A stretch of DNA of 64,000 nucleotides from Utricularia gibba (GCA_002189035.1 NEEC01000011.1:992001-1056000), one strand, 5' to 3'; counted from the stretch's first letter, positions 1-11,373 are shown. A program made the numbers and translations. Notes: a model not told the origin generated them from the sequence alone.

Positions 1-559
1 GGAGTTTGTTCAAGTGAACAAATTAGAAAGAAAGATGATTCCACCAGGACCAATGACTAGGAGCAAGACAAAGATGGTTGAAGATACACTTAAGGGTCTA
101 CTCAATACCATTGGAATCAAACATGGGCTTGAAGACATCCCATCAAAAGAGCTCAACTACTTGAAGATGGACTTAACTTAGAGCATTGGGCTTGTTAGAC
201 TTTTCTATTTCATTTAGTTTGGACTATGTAATGTTAGAGCCCAATTCAAGAGTATAAATACTCTAGAGATGTACTAATTCAGGATCTTTGGTCATTTTAT
301 GTATCTTGTGAGGATTCCCCTTTCCTTTGAGTGCTTGAACACTCTTAACTTATCAAGCTTTGAGCTTGTGGCGTTCTAGGATTATCACTTCCAATCAATC
401 TCTCTTTTCTGAAGTGTGGCTTCTAATTTTCTTTGTTTCGAAGTCTGGTTGCAAGAGATTTATTCTCTTGAGGGTAGACTTGGGTGGGTTCTCTTCTAAG
501 CTTCAAAATCACCTCTTTTTTGTGGGTTGCTAATCTCTATAGATTAGAGGGTCACATCA
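1..559 (+). repeat. Family A gypsy LTR, left end outside the window
   Basis: The stretch matches the LTRs at 3795-4398 and 52310-52945. It lacks about the first 45 bases, which lie beyond the window edge, and ends in GGGTCACATCA. The first 180 bases still encode the C-terminal tail of the polyprotein (motif PGPMTRSK, then a stop near 180), so the coding region runs into the LTR. TATAAATA at 253-260 is the likely core promoter. No primer-binding site follows the LTR, so it is a 3' or solo LTR. The 53 bases after it (560-612) match nothing else I recognise in the window. Confidence 0.88.
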
Positions 560-612
560 AGCGGTGTTTCGGTGATTCGGTTGATGCATTTGCGTTCTTC
601 TGGTGTAGGTGA

Positions 613-1674
613 TTGTGGCGCGACAATCTGTGCACATCCGCCAAGTTCCATCACACTTTGGAACCAATAACACCGGCACAGAGCATGGGCTCATGCTCTC
701 ACGCACAAATCCTTAGACATCAGTTCCTCAACTTGTTTTTGTATTTCCTTCGTCTCCTCTGGATTGGCTCGGTATGCTGGTCGGTTTGGGAGTTGTGCTC
801 CAGGGACAAGGTCAATTTGATGCTCAATCCCTCTAAGGGGAGGTAAGCCTTGAAGTTCTTCTGGAAAAACATCTTCATATACCTGTAAGAGAGACACAAC
901 ACAAGATGGAATGGATGAAGCATGGTTAGGTGAAGTAGGAACTTCATCCTTATACATGAGTAGAATGAATGGTTGCCTAGCATGAAGTAAGTGTCTAATC
1001 TCACTTGGCCTTGCTAATAGACTCTCATTCTTTCTCTCAATTTCTAAAACTCTCATGTTTTCACTCTCTGTTTTGTGCTCATTTTCATCCTTTTTTCCAC
1101 TCAATTCCTTGCCATCTCTTCTTTTTTCTCCACTTTTTCGCATCTTTTTTTCACTCATTTTCACTTCACTCATCTCTTCTCCCTTACGAACGACCACCTT
1201 GTGCTTTCCATTATCAGTATGAAGGACTCTAGCATCACTCAGAATTCTGACTTGATCTTCATGTGCCTCCTTTGGAGATAATGGAGCAAGTGTGATGGAG
1301 CGTCCATTATAGTTGAAGGAATATTTGTTCTTGAAACCATCATGAAATGCTCTTCTATCATATTCCCAAGGTCTCCCAAGAAGAATATGGCTTGCATGCA
1401 TAGGAACAACATCACATAGGACTTCATCTTCATATCTCCCTATGGAAAACGTCACAAGCACTTGTTTGGTAACCTTTACCTCACTTCCTTCATTGAACCA
1501 CTGCAGATTGTAAGGCTTAGGATGCCTCACGGTGGGTAGTCCCAATTTCTCCACCAAGATGTTGCTAGCAACATGGATGCAACTACCTCCATCAATAATC
1601 AGGCTGCAAACTTTCCTATTAACAAAGCATCGGGTTTGAAAAAGGTTCTCCCTTTGCTCATCATTATCCTTCAC
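613..1674 (-). pseudogene. Gypsy protease and RT N-terminus, family A copy 1
   Basis: An open frame of 327 residues (1674-691) holds an aspartic protease domain. The active-site-like segment is SLIIDGGSC, and LLGRPWEYDRRA marks the protease C-terminal half. A charged Lys/Glu-rich linker follows, and then the conserved entry to RT (NRPAYRANPEETKEIQ). Frame is lost after that, although RT sequence is still recognisable to about 613. In the family, protease matures Gag-Pol and RT copies the RNA. The protease is close to full length but the RT is only a stub, so no active enzyme is expected. Confidence 0.85.
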
Positions 1675-1692
1675 CCCAATGTTAAGCGTCCT

Positions 1693-2957
1693 TCAAGTGA
1701 CTAATACTTCTCCAGAAACAGGCAATTCATCCTCATCACTCACTTCAGCTTCTGTCTCCACTAGATCATCATCATCTTCACTAACAACTTTGCCATTGCC
1801 CCTAATCACCATTGCTCGTTTATTTGCGCATTCAGAAGCAATATGTCCAAGTCCCAAACATTTGAAACATTTTATGTTTCTGGTAGTTCCCTTTGGAGGT
1901 GTTGTTCGCTCCCCTTGCTTGGAACTTGATTGGATGTCGAATTTGAAGTGTTCCATGGATGACTTCCCTTTATTTCACTCCATCATCTCATTGGTGCCCC
2001 CAAATTTCGAACCAGAAGTCCTCTTGTTGAAATCTCTTGCGAAACTCTTGCTAGATAGTTGTTTCTCAACCTTTGTGGCCATATGAATCATGTCCTCCAT
2101 CTCAATGTAGTGATGAAGCTCCACAATATTTGCAATCTCCTTATTCATCCCATGAAGAAACCTAGCCATAGTTGCCTCTCTATCTTCCTGAACATGAGCT
2201 CTAATCATTAAAATCTCCATTTCCTGCCAATATTCCTCCACTGGCCTTGAGCCCTGCTTGAGATTTTGCAAACGTTAATAAACATCTCTTTGGTAATGGT
2301 TTGGAACAAACCGCCTCCTCATAACTCTTTTCATCTCAACCCAAGTGTGAATTGGTTCTTCAGAGTCAATCCTTCTTTTAGCCACCAAATGATAGCATAC
2401 TCACTAAATTCCATGGAGGCCAATCTGATTTTCTTTTCGTCAGAGAAGGTGTTGCAATCAAAGACATGTTCTACTCTTGTTTCCCATTGAAGATATGCAT
2501 CTGGATCATTCTTTCCTTGAAATTGAGGTATCTTCATCTTGATGTTGTTAACATCCTTTCCAATTCTTCCTCCGTCTCTTCTACCTCCCTGATCTCGAAA
2601 TCTTCTTGTATCCCCATGCACAAAATCATTTTCACTATGTTCAATGTAGTCATCTTCTTCATCAGTATTCAGGGTTCGATCTCTTCTTCCAACAGTCCTT
2701 GCACTTCGTTGATCACTTAAGTCATGTTCAGTGTTGATGCGTTGATGCAATTGACTACCTCGACCCCTTCCAGCAGCATAATTATCTTGTCTTCGTGCTC
2801 TTGCAACATTTTGCAAAGAATTTTCGTGTTCATCAAGCCTGACATTTATGTTTTCCAGAATGCGATGCAATCTAGTGAACTCCTGTTGCATAGCTTTCAA
2901 AGTGAACCTCCCATCCGGTGAGTCATCCTTTTCATGCTCACTTCTGGAATTTGACAT
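1693..2957 (-). pseudogene. Gypsy gag (capsid and nucleocapsid), family A copy 1
   Basis: The start is the ATG at 2957 (MSNSRSEHEKDD), a start conserved among most family A copies here; upstream in-frame residues belong to the leader. The N-terminal part has a coiled-coil-like segment (MQQEFTRLHRILENINVRLDEHE), then an Arg/Asp-rich linker, then the retrotransposon Gag domain (PDAYLQWETRVEHVF). Frameshifts or deletions near 2330 and 2272 split it. A CCHC zinc knuckle (CFKCLGLGHIASEC) lies near 1840-1880. Gag forms the virus-like particle and binds RNA in intact members. Confidence 0.85.
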
Positions 2958-3779
2958 CCTAAATACTGGACAAAAGAAAACGAGCAGCAAGGAAGAAAAG
3001 AGACTAAACTAAAAAGAACAAAGAAACACACACAAGATTTACCACTCAATACTCAAGCTTCAAGTCCTTGATGCACTCTTTAATGTCATCATGCTTGTTC
3101 TTATGGCATCTAACGAATTAATCACTTCCAGATTGGTATTGATTATAGTGTAATGATGGAGTTAGGTGAGGGTGGCAGTATTAATAGTCTCAAGATGGAG
3201 ACAAAGGGAAGTGTTTAAATTAAATTGGTTGCTTGTTGGAATAGATGAATAGGAAGGATGGACAACAAGGTAAGAACAGATGAAATCAGAGAATAGAGCA
3301 CTACACACGAAATGTGTTGCTTGCTAAACTATAGAAATACAGGAATGGGCAATCAACAAAGAGAATAGTCAAATGGAAAGGTGGGGACACGTGAATGACA
3401 GGGGATGGGAATTGAAGATAAGAAAAACAACAATAAAGTGATTGGTTGGTGGAATGTGAAAAGTAGAGAGGTGGGCCACAATTTAAACATACATAATAAT
3501 GGATGATAGTGATGGGTAATGGATGTTCACCTTCACACTCCTTATCCTCTTGCACACTTGAAAATGATATTCAATGTGTTCTTGCTATTCAATTGACACT
3601 CAATTTCGAGCTCTTCTTCAATCAACTTCCTGTGAACCTCCCTTTTTTTTTTGTACTAAAGCCAAAAGTAATAAGGACTTGGCTTGAACGATTTTTTTTT
3701 TTTTTTTTTTTTTTTTGAATAGGCAGGAATGGAAGAACTCAAACAAGAACTGGATAATAATAAGGATAAGGAACCCAAA
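2958..3779 (-). other. Untranslated leader of family A copy 1
   Basis: This is the long leader between primer-binding site and gag. Recognisable pieces recur in the copies at 18977-19465, 39800-40594 and 45545-46071. It has no sustained open frame. It carries a run of 25 T at 3692-3716, a likely slippage or assembly-sensitive point. Confidence 0.75.
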
Positions 3780-3791
3780 GCTCTGATACCA
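3780..3791 (-). promoter_or_regulatory. Primer-binding site for initiator tRNA-Met
   Basis: Read on the minus strand this is TGGTATCAGAGC, the complement of the initiator tRNA-Met 3' end that primes minus-strand DNA synthesis in many plant LTR elements. It lies three bases inside the 5' LTR end, which fixes element orientation and the LTR boundary at 3795. Confidence 0.9.
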
Positions 3792-3794
3792 AAA

Positions 3795-4398
3795 TGATGT
3801 GACCCTCTAATCTATAGAGATTAGCATCCCACAAAAAAGAGGTGATTTTGAAGCTTAGAAGAGAACCCACCCAAGTCTACCCTCAAGAGAATAAATCTCT
3901 TGCAACCAGACTTCGAAACAAAGAAAATTAGAAGCCACACTTCAGAAAAGAGAGATTGATTGGAAGTGATAATCCTAGAACGCCACAAGCTCAAAGCTTG
4001 ATAAGTTAAGAGTGTTCAAGCACTCAAAGGAGAGGGGAATCCTCACAAGATACATAAAATGACCAAAGATCCTGAATTAGTACATCTCTAGAGTATTTAT
4101 ACTCTAGAATTGGGCTCTAACATTACATAGTCCAAACTAAATGAAATAGAAAAGTCTAACAAGCCCAATGCTCTAAGTTATGTCCATCTTCAAGTAGTTG
4201 AGCTCTTTTGATGGGATGTCTTCAAGCCCATGTTTGATTCCAATGGTATTGAGTAGACCCTTAAGTGTATCTTCAACCATCTTTGTCTTGCTCCTAGTCA
4301 TTGGTCCTGGTGGAATCATCTTTCTTTCTAATTTGTTCACTTGAACAAACTCCTCATCATTCTTCAAATACACTTCATTATCTTCTTGGGGCTCATCA
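3795..4398 (-). repeat. Family A gypsy 5' LTR, complete
   Basis: This 604-bp LTR runs (minus strand) from TGATGAGCCCC at 4398 to GGTCACATCA at 3795. The inverted TGATG/CATCA ends and the adjacent primer-binding site support the boundaries. The first 230 bases are an open frame encoding the PGPMTRSK polyprotein tail. It is near-identical, in reverse, to 1-559. Confidence 0.92.
4094..4101 (-). promoter_or_regulatory. TATA box inside a perfect palindrome, family A LTR
   Basis: TATAAATA sits in the centre of a palindrome with arms CTAGAGTAT and ATACTCTAG. The same arrangement is intact at about 13923-13930 and 52637-52644 and degraded in other family A LTRs. This is the probable RNA polymerase II core promoter of the element. 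Confidence 0.65.
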
Positions 4399-4664
4399 GG
4401 ATACACCCCCTAGGAGTCCCAAAGCATCACCCATTTCATTCCAGGAACAATCGAGCTCCAGAACTTATTACTTTTCTCTACTGTATTTGGTTTTAGTTCT
4501 GCCTAGGCCTTAGCTTAGACCAATTTTACCAACATGACACTAGTTTCATACATCAACTTTCACATAGCAAGCAGTTGCTCTTCGTGTTCGACCCTAATCA
4601 CTATGCTCATAATTGTTTTATGCTTGAATGTGGGTTAGGTTATAAATTTATTTGATAGGAAAAT
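4399..4664. other. Spacer, no gene recognised
   Basis: These bases separate the family A LTR from the copia RT fragment. I see no coding signal. It may be decayed copia sequence upstream of the RT domain. Confidence 0.4.
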
Positions 4665-5890
4665 TTGCAATTAACGACATTGCATAATTTTTCGTTTATG
4701 AATTCCACATCTTCTGACTCACCTTCTGCTCGAACCAAACTACTATCAGAGGTTTATGAGTATGCAAATGTGGCAATCCCTGAAACTGAACCAGATACTA
4801 TCACTGAGGCTTTGCTTCTTACTCATTGGAGAGAAGCTATGCAAACTACTATGTTACTCAGTATGGTCTAGCAGCATAGTGCTTTGACATTGGTTGATGC
4901 CCCACATCATGCAAATATAGTCGGCATAAAATGGGTATTCCGGATCAAAAAAAATCCTGATGGTAGTGTCCAAAAATACAAAACTAGACTCATGGCAGAG
5001 GGGTATTCTCAAGAATATGATTTAGATTATTTTGAGACTTTCGCACCAGTTGCCTGGTTTGACACCATACGGTTGATTCTATCAATACCAGCTCAAAAAC
5101 ACTGGAACATCCATCAAATGGGTGTGAAATCTGCCTTTTTAAATGGTGAGCTGCAAGAACGAATATATGCAGTCCAACCACTAGGTTTTGAGGTGAATAA
5201 TCACCAGATTCTTCAACTGTCAAAAGCCCTCTATGGCTTGAAACAGGCTCCTAGAGCCTGTTACTCTAAGCTTGAAGCAGCCCTACTAGGTTTTGGGTTT
5301 GAAAAGAGTCAAAACGAAGCTGCATTATTTGTGAAGCATCCTTCGACCAAGTATTGTCTAATGATTGTCATTTATGTTAATGACATACTTATTACAGGGG
5401 AGGATGATTGCTTCATTACTGATTTCAAGGAGTTCATGAGAACCAAGTTTCAAATGACTGATCTTGGGCTTATGAATCAGCTTTTGGGCATGGAAGTACA
5501 GTAATTAGCAGAGGGTGTGCTGGCCACGCAAGGCAAATATGTAAGGAATATGTTGCATCGATTTGGTCTTGCAGGTTGCACTCCTGTATCCACTCCACTC
5601 TTAGCAGGTACTAAAGCTACTGAACTAGTGACACAAACTAGTCCCAAGCTTGAGAGTACACTTGTGAGGGCCATGATTGAATGCCTCATGTTCTTAACCA
5701 ACACTAGAAAATACTTAGCAAAAGCTATTGATTTCATCTCATGCTACATGCATCAACCAACAGCAAACCTGCTCACTTGTGTTAAATACTGTCCCACAAA
5801 ATTGTAGCTTGCGGATATGCTGACCAAGCCTATGTCAGCTGGTATGTTTGCAGCGTTCCGGAGCAAGCCTGGACTTGTGAGTAGTGCTGA
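4665..5890 (+). pseudogene. Copia RT and RNase H remnant
   Basis: Broken frames encode a Ty1/copia reverse transcriptase: WVFRIKKNPDGSVQKYKTRL, then FLNGELQERIY, then YGLKQAPRA. The catalytic box reads YVND instead of YVDD, so the second-last Asp is lost. After a stop near 5502 the RNase H connection continues (LADMLTKPMSAGMFAAFRSK, ending near 5890), but most of the RNase H core is missing. Stops near 4870, 5502 and 5805 break it. Gag, protease and integrase are absent. Confidence 0.88.
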
Positions 5891-5893
5891 CTT

Positions 5894-5902
5894 CAAGGGG
5901 AG
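5894..5902 (+). promoter_or_regulatory. Polypurine tract of the copia element
   Basis: CAAGGGGAG just before the LTR start TGTTGG. It is the usual plus-strand primer position and has a matching partner in the inverted copy near 7485-7493. Confidence 0.65.
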
Positions 5903-5904
5903 TC

Positions 5905-6322
5905 TGTTGGATCATATGAAGTCAACAAGCCTCAATATCAGTGATAAATACATGATCCACGTCAGTTCCTTACTTAGTCGGCCACGCTTCAAGTGCCAAC
6001 CACCTCTTCGAAAATTATGGTGTCATGAACAAATACACTCACCCACTTACGGGTTTGTGTTATTTTTCTGCTGTCTTTAAGTTCTGTTCGTTTGTCTTAG
6101 TCTTAATGTTTTTTTGGCACAAGAATAGCTGCTGGTAATGTGCTAATATTCATCAATCAAAACTGTTTTTTTTTATATCAAATCAGTGCATTGCTTTTTG
6201 ATTCGTCCAACCCTCACTAGTATTGTAACTAGTGTGAAAATCTTGATCCCATATCAACCAGTGCACGCATTAGTAACCATCCTAGCATTCGGATCTTTCA
6301 GAAAAATGATAGGTAGCTCACC
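5905..6322 (+). repeat. Copia 3' LTR
   Basis: It follows RNase H and the purine tract directly. It matches, in reverse and with divergence, 7041-7482, including the segments around GACTTCATATGGTCC and the AACTAGTGTGA motif. The right boundary is approximate because the two copies stop being similar near 6322 and 7041. Confidence 0.7.
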
Positions 6323-7040
6323 TTGTCCTTGTCAGGTATCTTACTTACATCATGCATTGAAGTAGTAGGAGCCTCAGGACCCTTGGACTTCCACTTCATT
6401 TTAGAAATGAAGATGGACTTGATCAAGCCGCCATTGGTCCTATGGAATAAAAATGACACCGTAGATAAGTTTTTGTATAAAATAAAAAATGGTAAGCTGT
6501 ACCTCCTTTGTCGGGCTCGTCAACAATGGAAATGATGTAGAAAAACAAGAATCAAAGGATCCATAAAATGAAAATGGAATTTCCAAAATTCTGGTCATAC
6601 CTCAAGAACTTCTTACTTCTCAATTGGACTTGATCTAAATTTTGCTCAAACTTTGCCAACACCTGATGCATTGAGCTAGGCATATAGCCTCATTGGGTGA
6701 TAGTTGTGGAGATTACTTTCTATTGACATCGAAATCTAGATTGAATTGGGGTAATCGTGAGACTACACTTCCATTCAAAAAAAAAAAAAAAAAAATAGCA
6801 CCAAAACCAACTATACCACCATGCACCCCAAGTGATGGAAGGCCTAGCAATCGAACATTCATGGTTTTGTTGAGAGGTTGTCTACCTCTTGACCCTTCCG
6901 ATCCATGGATATGCATCCCACTGATGTTTTATAAACCTAGAATGTGATCCAATATGGATTTCATGTTATGTCACTATGCTAAAATCAAATACGTGACTAA
7001 GGTTACAAAGACATGGGGATGAAGCACATAAAAGGGAATT
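6323..7040. other. Spacer between tail-to-tail copia LTRs
   Basis: No recognisable coding or RNA gene. It contains an A run at about 6777-6795. The short open frames at 6323-6535 and 6693-6947 show no motif I know. Confidence 0.4.
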
Positions 7041-7482
7041 CCTTGTGTGATGATTTTGACGTGAAAGAACTGAATGATAGAATGGTTACCAATGCATGCA
7101 CTGGTTGTTGTAGGATAAAGATTGTCACACTAGATACACAACTAGTGAGGCTTGCACAAATCAGAAGGAACAATGCACTGATTTGATGAACAAAGTGTTT
7201 TGATTAATGAAAGTTAGCACCTTAACATCAGCAATTATGTGCTAAGAGACATTGAACTGACTAAGACAGATAAATAAAACTTAAAGACAGCAGAAAAATA
7301 ACAGAAACCCGTAAGTGGGTGAATGGACTTGATCATGACACCATAATTTTCGAAGAGGTGGTTGAGGCCTTGGATGACTAAGTCAGCAATTGACGTGGAT
7401 AATGGACTTTATCATTGGTAATGAGGATTGGTGACTTCATATGGTCCAATAAACTCCCCCTTGAAGTCAGCACTACTCACAA
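7041..7482 (-). repeat. Copia 3' LTR, inverted copy
   Basis: Reverse-orientation relative of 5905-6322. On the minus strand it follows a purine tract (GGGGGAG) and the RNase H end, so it is a 3' LTR. The two elements meet tail to tail. Confidence 0.7.
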
Positions 7483-7790
7483 GTCCAAGTTTGCTCCGGA
7501 ACACTGCAAACATACCAGCTGACAGAGGCTTGGCCAGCATATCCGCAAGCTGCAATTATGTGGGACAATATTCAACACATATTTGCTGATCCTTGAGCAA
7601 TTCTCTCATGGCATGATACTTGATAGTAATATGCTTGGTTCGACCATGAAACACATGATCTTTAATCATGGCAATTGCACTTGAAGAATGACAATGAACC
7701 TTAGTTGCCACAGCCTACTCCAAACCCAGATCTTTCACCATTTTTCACAACCATACATCATTGTTTTCTCCTAAGGAAGCAACAATATAT
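7483..7790 (-). pseudogene. Copia RNase H C-terminus
   Basis: Minus-strand reading recovers FHGRTKHITIKYHAMREL and LADMLAKPLSAGMFAVFRSK, the RNase H end of a Ty1/copia polyprotein close to the one at 5800-5890. It is cut at about 7790, where a different copia element in the opposite direction begins. Confidence 0.75.
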
Positions 7791-8760
7791 GTTGGATGTC
7801 TTCCTTAGTTGGAAACCTAGAAGGAGTGACTTACATCAGTTGTAAGTGATGTCCTTCATCGATCAGAAAAATGCTCCATGGATCCCTGTTTTCTCTAGTG
7901 AAAACTATCATTGATGGGTTAGAAAAATAACACCTTAGCTCAAGTGCAAGAAGCATTGGACAGTGATTTCCAAAGAGGTAAGTGAACCTCACCACTCTGA
8001 AAACCCTACAGCAGCTGAACTCTAAAGGTTAGAAACCTTTGAGGAATACAAGGATGTGGCCATTACGGCTTTGCATGCAGCACTTACCGAAGAGGTATTT
8101 GAAAAAATTGCTGACTATCACACACCCAAGGAGATATGGGGCAAAGTTTAAGAGCTCTATGGAGGGGATGAGAAAATGCAAAAATACACTTGTCGAAGCT
8201 TGATGGAAGAATTTGAGAGAAATATTATGAAGGATTCAGAGAATCTAAAACAGTATTACGATTGAACTTCAAAGTTGGTTAATGAAATTTGAGCCCTAGG
8301 AGAAGACCTCCCAGATTCTATGGTTATAGAAAAGGCCATGATGAGCCTACCTGAAAGATTTGAAGCCAAATTGTGTGCCATTGAAGTTGAAGAAAAGCTA
8401 TGGAAAATCACGGGACATGAAGAACCTATGAAATTTGCTGAGTTCATTGGTGAGTTACAAGATTGTGAGAAACTGATGCAAATTAGAGAAAATAGAATTA
8501 TCTCAGACTACAATATCAATTCTGTGCTGTTTTTGAAGACCCCTCTGCTCCAAAATCTAATGTCGTGTCTTCTAGCAAGCACATCAAGTCAGAGAGCTGC
8601 ATTCACTATGGAAAGAGTGGCCACGCCTCAGAGAACTGCTAGCAGAGAAATGGAGTTCCATGTATTCATTGCAAATGGTTTTTCCACAAACTAGAGGCAT
8701 GCTGGTATCATCCTCAAGGTCTGTGTGATTATTTCAAAGTCAAAGGACATATGGAAAAAG
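7790..8760 (+). pseudogene. Copia gag, second copia family
   Basis: A decayed copia Gag core runs from about 7950. It includes PKEIWGKV, then KAMMSLPERFEAKLCAIEVEE and FAEFIGELQDCEKLMQIREN. Two zinc knuckles follow. The first (8598-8639) reads CIHYGKSGHASENC, with the second Cys changed to Tyr. The next (8661-8702) keeps CCHC as CIHCKWFFHKLEAC, after a stop. Several stops (for example near 8150 and 8263) make it a pseudogene. It is related to but distinct from family C. Confidence 0.8.
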
Positions 8761-9923
8761 TGTGCTCGACCAAGAAATCAAAAGCTTCAGAAATCGAGAA
8801 ATCAAATAAAGAAAGAAAAACTGATCAAACTGCATCTTTTATGTACATGGGAGAACGGATGATCTCAATACTAGATGCATGTGATGCTGAATACACCTTG
8901 ATGTCTACTATACTTAACATAGAAAGAGGTTGGTATGTTGATAGTGGAGCTACCTATCATATTTGCACACACCTGCGGATGTTTTCTGATTTGAAGGGGA
9001 GTACAAGTGGAAGCGTATGGAAATCAACATGCCATTCAACGAAAATCATGGGCAAAGGGACAATAGACTTACCGGTGTTTGGTGGTTTCCTTGTTATAAA
9101 CGATGTGTGCTATGCTCCACAGGTTGTGCAAAATCTTTTGTGCTTGGGATAGTTATAGACTAAAGAATCAAAATTATTGATTCGATGAACAACATTTATG
9201 CAATGACCCTGAAGCTCAATAACAATTTGTACCAGATCATGGTAACAAACATTCATGAAGTGGCACTGTCAATCTCTAAAAACTCTAATCAATGGCACAG
9301 ACACTTCAGACATTACAGTATTAAAAATTTGAAACTCTTATAGAAAGATGCAGGAATCATTGAGCTGGATGATATCAAGCTTACGAATTTTTGATGTGAA
9401 ATCTGCATGAAAGGAAAATTTCTAAGATAGACATTTTCTCAGAATTTGAGATATAGTGAGAAAAAATTGGTTTCAATGCACACACATATATGCGGACCTT
9501 TCAAAGATTCATCACTAAATGGAAGTAAGTATTTGCTCACCTTTATTGATGACTACTCCAAGTTATGTTGGGTTATATTTTTTGAAGTAGAAATCCAAAA
9601 CAATAGAGATCTTCAAAGTCTTTAAAACTATGGTTAAAAAACAGTGTGGCCAACAATTAAATGTCTTATGCTCCGACAATTGGGGGGGGGGGGGGGAGGG
9701 AGGAGTTTCTATCCAAGTCACTAAGTCTCTACTATCAACTATCAAGGCGAAGGAATTGTTCATCATTATATTGCCTTCTACACCCTTAAATAAAATGGTG
9801 TTAGCAAAAGGAAAAATAGAATCATTCTCAATATGACTAAATGCCTCCTATTTGAAAAAGAAATGTCACTCACATTTGGGGCATCCACTATAGTATACCT
9901 ACTGAACTTATTGCCCTCTCGAT
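8761..9923 (+). pseudogene. Copia protease and integrase remnant
   Basis: The protease motif WYVDSGATYHIC starts at 8931, and GKGTIDLPVFGGF follows. After a stop near 9150, pre-integrase and the start of integrase can be followed in changing frames (HICGPFKDS, then LLTFIDDYSK). Around 9676 a 15-G run replaces the region around the second catalytic Asp. YLLNLLPSRSV near 9897-9923 is the last integrase motif. RT and RNase H are absent. Confidence 0.8.
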
Positions 9924-10293
9924 CTGTTAGTGTATGTGTTCTAGAGATAATCAACTTATTGGCAAATCTTATCTTTTGATATTTACTTTGAATTGTAATC
10001 AATTTATATCATTGATAAAATCCTCTACTTGATCTATGTGCTATAGAAATTATGATGAGATCATAATGTGAGATTGTTCAAGCACTCATGATCAAGTTGA
10101 ATCTCCCTGGTTAAAGTATTTGTGAAATGAGGATATCACAAATACGGATAAACTGGCATACATTGAGTTCCCTAAACAGTTTAGGCAATGGTTCTCACAA
10201 TTGATGTAATGAGATTACTAGAACCTACGTATGGGTGTCGATTAGAGAATCGATTCACTGGATGATTCATCTTCGAGATGCTACTATGGGAAG
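9924..10293. other. Unassigned AT-rich segment, possible LTR fragment
   Basis: It lies between two opposed copia remnants. It starts near TGTATGTGTTCTAGAG and has no coding signal. Its position suggests a fragment of a different LTR, but no second copy occurs in the window to test this. Confidence 0.3.
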
Positions 10294-11358
10294 CTAACCA
10301 AGTGTTAGTAGCAAGATCTCGAATATAAATAAACAATCATCTTCTTTTCCTTTAACATATAATGAGTAATCACTATATGTTTTTCTGAAACCAATACCCT
10401 GGAGAAAGTTATCCATGCGTTCATTCCATGCTCTAGGAGCTTGCTTCAACCCATAGAGAGATTTCTTTAGCTTCAATACCTTGTCTTCATGACCTGACAC
10501 TTCGAAGCCCTTTGGTTGTTCAACAAAAACAACCTCCTCCAACACACCATTCAAGAACGCAGTCTTGACATCCATGTGATGCACTTTCCATCCATGAGCA
10601 GCTGAAATGGCAAGAAGTACTTTAATCGTGTCAAATCTTGCTACTGGTGCAAAAATCTCATGAAAATTTATTCCTTTGATCTGACTATATCCCTTGGCTA
10701 CTAATCTAGCCTTATATTTGTTGATAGAGCCATCTGCATTCATTTTGGTTTTGAATAACCACTTGAGGCCAATACAACTTTTATGATCACTGACCATGAT
10801 TTGGTAGAGGTTGTAGGTGGTCAACACAGCATGGAATTCAATCTTCATTTTTGGATCAGCAACCTTAACTGTAGTGGTTATACCACCAGCATCTTTCATC
10901 AACTCAATGTCAAAACCTTGCCTGCTCAATTGGCCAAAGCTCAACAGGTTCTGTTTGAGGTTTGGTGAATAATAAACATCATCAACTTGAACAATTCCTT
11001 CTTTTAGCAAGAGTAAAATGCTTCCTTTGCCCACAATACCAATATTTTCAGCAGTGCACGTGCTTACCTCCTTCCCAATCCTTTCAAGCCTGAGAAATGA
11101 CCTTGTATCACAACATACATGATAGGAGGCGCCAGAGTCCAAGTACCAGCCTTTAGCATCTGAGGCTACTGTCATTAGAGCACACTCATACTCAAAAGTA
11201 TCTTCAAAAGATATTTCTGGCTCATCTTCAAAGTAGGTAAAGGATGCATGTGATTTCTCTTCCCTGGAAGTAGCCTTCTTGTTATGCTCAACTTTTATTG
11301 GATTTGACATTCCACATACCTTGTCAAGATGGCCTCTTTTATTGCGCTTCGTGCACAA
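10294..11358 (-). pseudogene. Copia protease fused to RT, integrase deleted
   Basis: A single 354-residue frame starts in the second zinc-knuckle region (KRGHLDKVC). It has the protease motif GWYLDSGASYHVC, then pre-integrase to SDHKSCI, and then jumps directly to RT (GLKWLFKTKMNADG, FLNGVLEEVVFVEQPKGFEV, YGLKQAPRA). The join is in frame. The whole integrase, which is present at 48182-48710 in another copy, is gone. RT ends before its YVDD box. No intact enzyme except perhaps protease is encoded. Confidence 0.88.
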
Positions 11359-11373
11359 AGCATCAGGCTTCCA

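Larger units (their letters stand above)
613..4398 (-). mobile_element. Family A gypsy element, copy 1, truncated in RT
   Basis: Read on the minus strand the order is LTR (4398-3795), primer-binding site, leader, gag, zinc knuckle, protease and the start of RT. The element stops abruptly near 613 inside the RT finger region. Integrase, RNase H and a same-orientation 3' LTR are absent. The next LTR to the left (1-559) faces the other way, so the unit is flanked by LTRs in inverted orientation. Gag and pol are broken by frameshifts. Confidence 0.85.

Noticed and set aside
1005-1232. Plus-strand ORFs rich in Phe, His and Ser (also 16952-17202 and 28802-28993)
   Set aside because: They are antisense shadows of the Lys/Glu-rich linker of gypsy protease on the minus strand.
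1-4398. DIRS-type element because of inverted terminal repeats
   Set aside because: No tyrosine recombinase is present, the LTRs have TG/CA ends and primer-binding sites, and same-family copies have normal structure.
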